Assembly: GCA_003561495.1 (NCBI GenBank)
Contig: PWWM01000047.1
Coordinates: 1-6,038 of the forward strand
Length of the DNA stretch: 6,038 bases
Direction of reading: 5' to 3'
From: Gammaproteobacteria bacterium
GTDB taxonomy: Bacteria > Pseudomonadota > Gammaproteobacteria > Xanthomonadales > Wenzhouxiangellaceae
In this document: piece by piece, positions 5,889-6,038 of the stretch
Position numbering within the stretch: the first letter of the stretch is position 1
Layout: every line of letters begins with the position of its first letter
Position numbers and translations under genes: made by a program
Notes under the pieces: generated by a model
Database searches by the model: none
The model's input: only the letters and a program-made list of their open reading frames with translations
What the model was told of the DNA's origin: nothing

Positions 5889-6038
5889 TCAGGGCGTGAT
5901 GGCCATCGTCACGCCCGCAATCCACATCTCCAGTTGCAGCACGGCCACCGCCAGAACAATGGCGGTCAGAGTGACCGGTACACCGATCTTGACGTAGAGC
6001 CAGTAGGACACCTCGACGCCGCGCGCGCGCAGGATCCG
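5889..6038 (-). CDS. C-terminal end of a probable ArsB/NhaD/SLC13-type ion permease, truncated by the window edge
   Basis: The minus strand from 6038 is open for 49 codons and ends at the TGA at 5891-5889. The frame reads RARGVEVSYWLYVKIGVPV, then TLTAIVLAVAVLQLEMW: a short basic, partly amphipathic stretch leading into one final membrane helix (about residues 12-40) and a short tail ending AITP. A 'W.Y.K.G.P.TL...' segment followed by the last helix is typical of the C-terminus of COG1055 arsenite/Na+:H+ antiporter-like and SLC13-like permeases. With only 49 residues the family is tentative and the substrate cannot be stated. The open frame, hydrophobic pattern and tight convergent placement, 10 bp from the flippase-like gene, all support a real gene. 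Its start lies beyond the right edge. Confidence 0.55.
   Translation of the reverse strand, partial: RILRARGVEVSYWLYVKIGVPVTLTAIVLAVAVLQLEMWIAGVTMAITP
5892..5916. terminator. Strong stem-loop at the convergent gene junction, possible bidirectional terminator
   Basis: GGGCGTGATG (5892-5901) pairs with CGTCACGCCC (5907-5916) in a 10-bp stem with one G-U pair and a 5-nt loop, 13 nt after the flippase-like stop. It lies inside the last codons of the convergent permease gene. Neither strand has a U-run after the stem, so it is not a classical intrinsic terminator. It could still stall polymerase or protect the 3' end of either messenger. Confidence 0.35.

Overview
The window looks like ordinary chromosome of a GC-rich Gram-negative bacterium, probably a gammaproteobacterium. 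The evidence is Sec-type signal peptides on proteins that imply a periplasm, a periplasmic beta-propeller sensor of the kind common in Alteromonadales and Xanthomonadales-like lineages, Shine-Dalgarno starts, and sigma70-like promoters. A Wenzhouxiangella-like or Chromatiales-like source would fit, but this is inference from gene content only. I see no RNA gene, insertion sequence, CRISPR array or phage gene.

Layout from left to right: (1) Positions 1-569, minus strand, hold the first 189 codons of a secreted or membrane-anchored sensor with a Reg_prop/Y_Y_Y-type propeller; it runs off the left edge. (2) Positions 570-719 are a divergent promoter region, with a good extended -10 promoter for the sensor. 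(3) Positions 720-1139, plus strand, encode a small exported protein with an internal duplication. (4) Positions 1318-1770, plus strand, encode an unrecognised small membrane protein. (5) Positions 1888-4785, plus strand, encode a complete UPF0182/COG1615 membrane protein with seven N-terminal helices and a very large periplasmic domain. (6) Positions 4775-5878, plus strand, encode a flippase-like membrane protein of the lysylphosphatidylglycerol-synthase TM (UPF0104/COG0392) type. It overlaps the UPF0182 gene by 11 bp. (7) Positions 5889-6038, minus strand, hold the last 49 codons of a probable ArsB/NhaD/SLC13-type ion permease, convergent with the flippase-like gene and separated from it by only 10 bp.

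The most interesting part is the UPF0182-flippase pair. The two genes are transcriptionally and probably translationally coupled, and the Shine-Dalgarno of the second lies in a small hairpin within the end of the first. UPF0182 proteins have no established function that I know of, while the partner belongs to a superfamily whose studied members include lipid flippases. A joint envelope-lipid or glycolipid handling role is a reasonable but untested inference. The small membrane protein at 1318-1770 may belong to the same neighbourhood, although a strong promoter candidate at 1793-1822 suggests that the UPF0182 gene can be transcribed independently of it.
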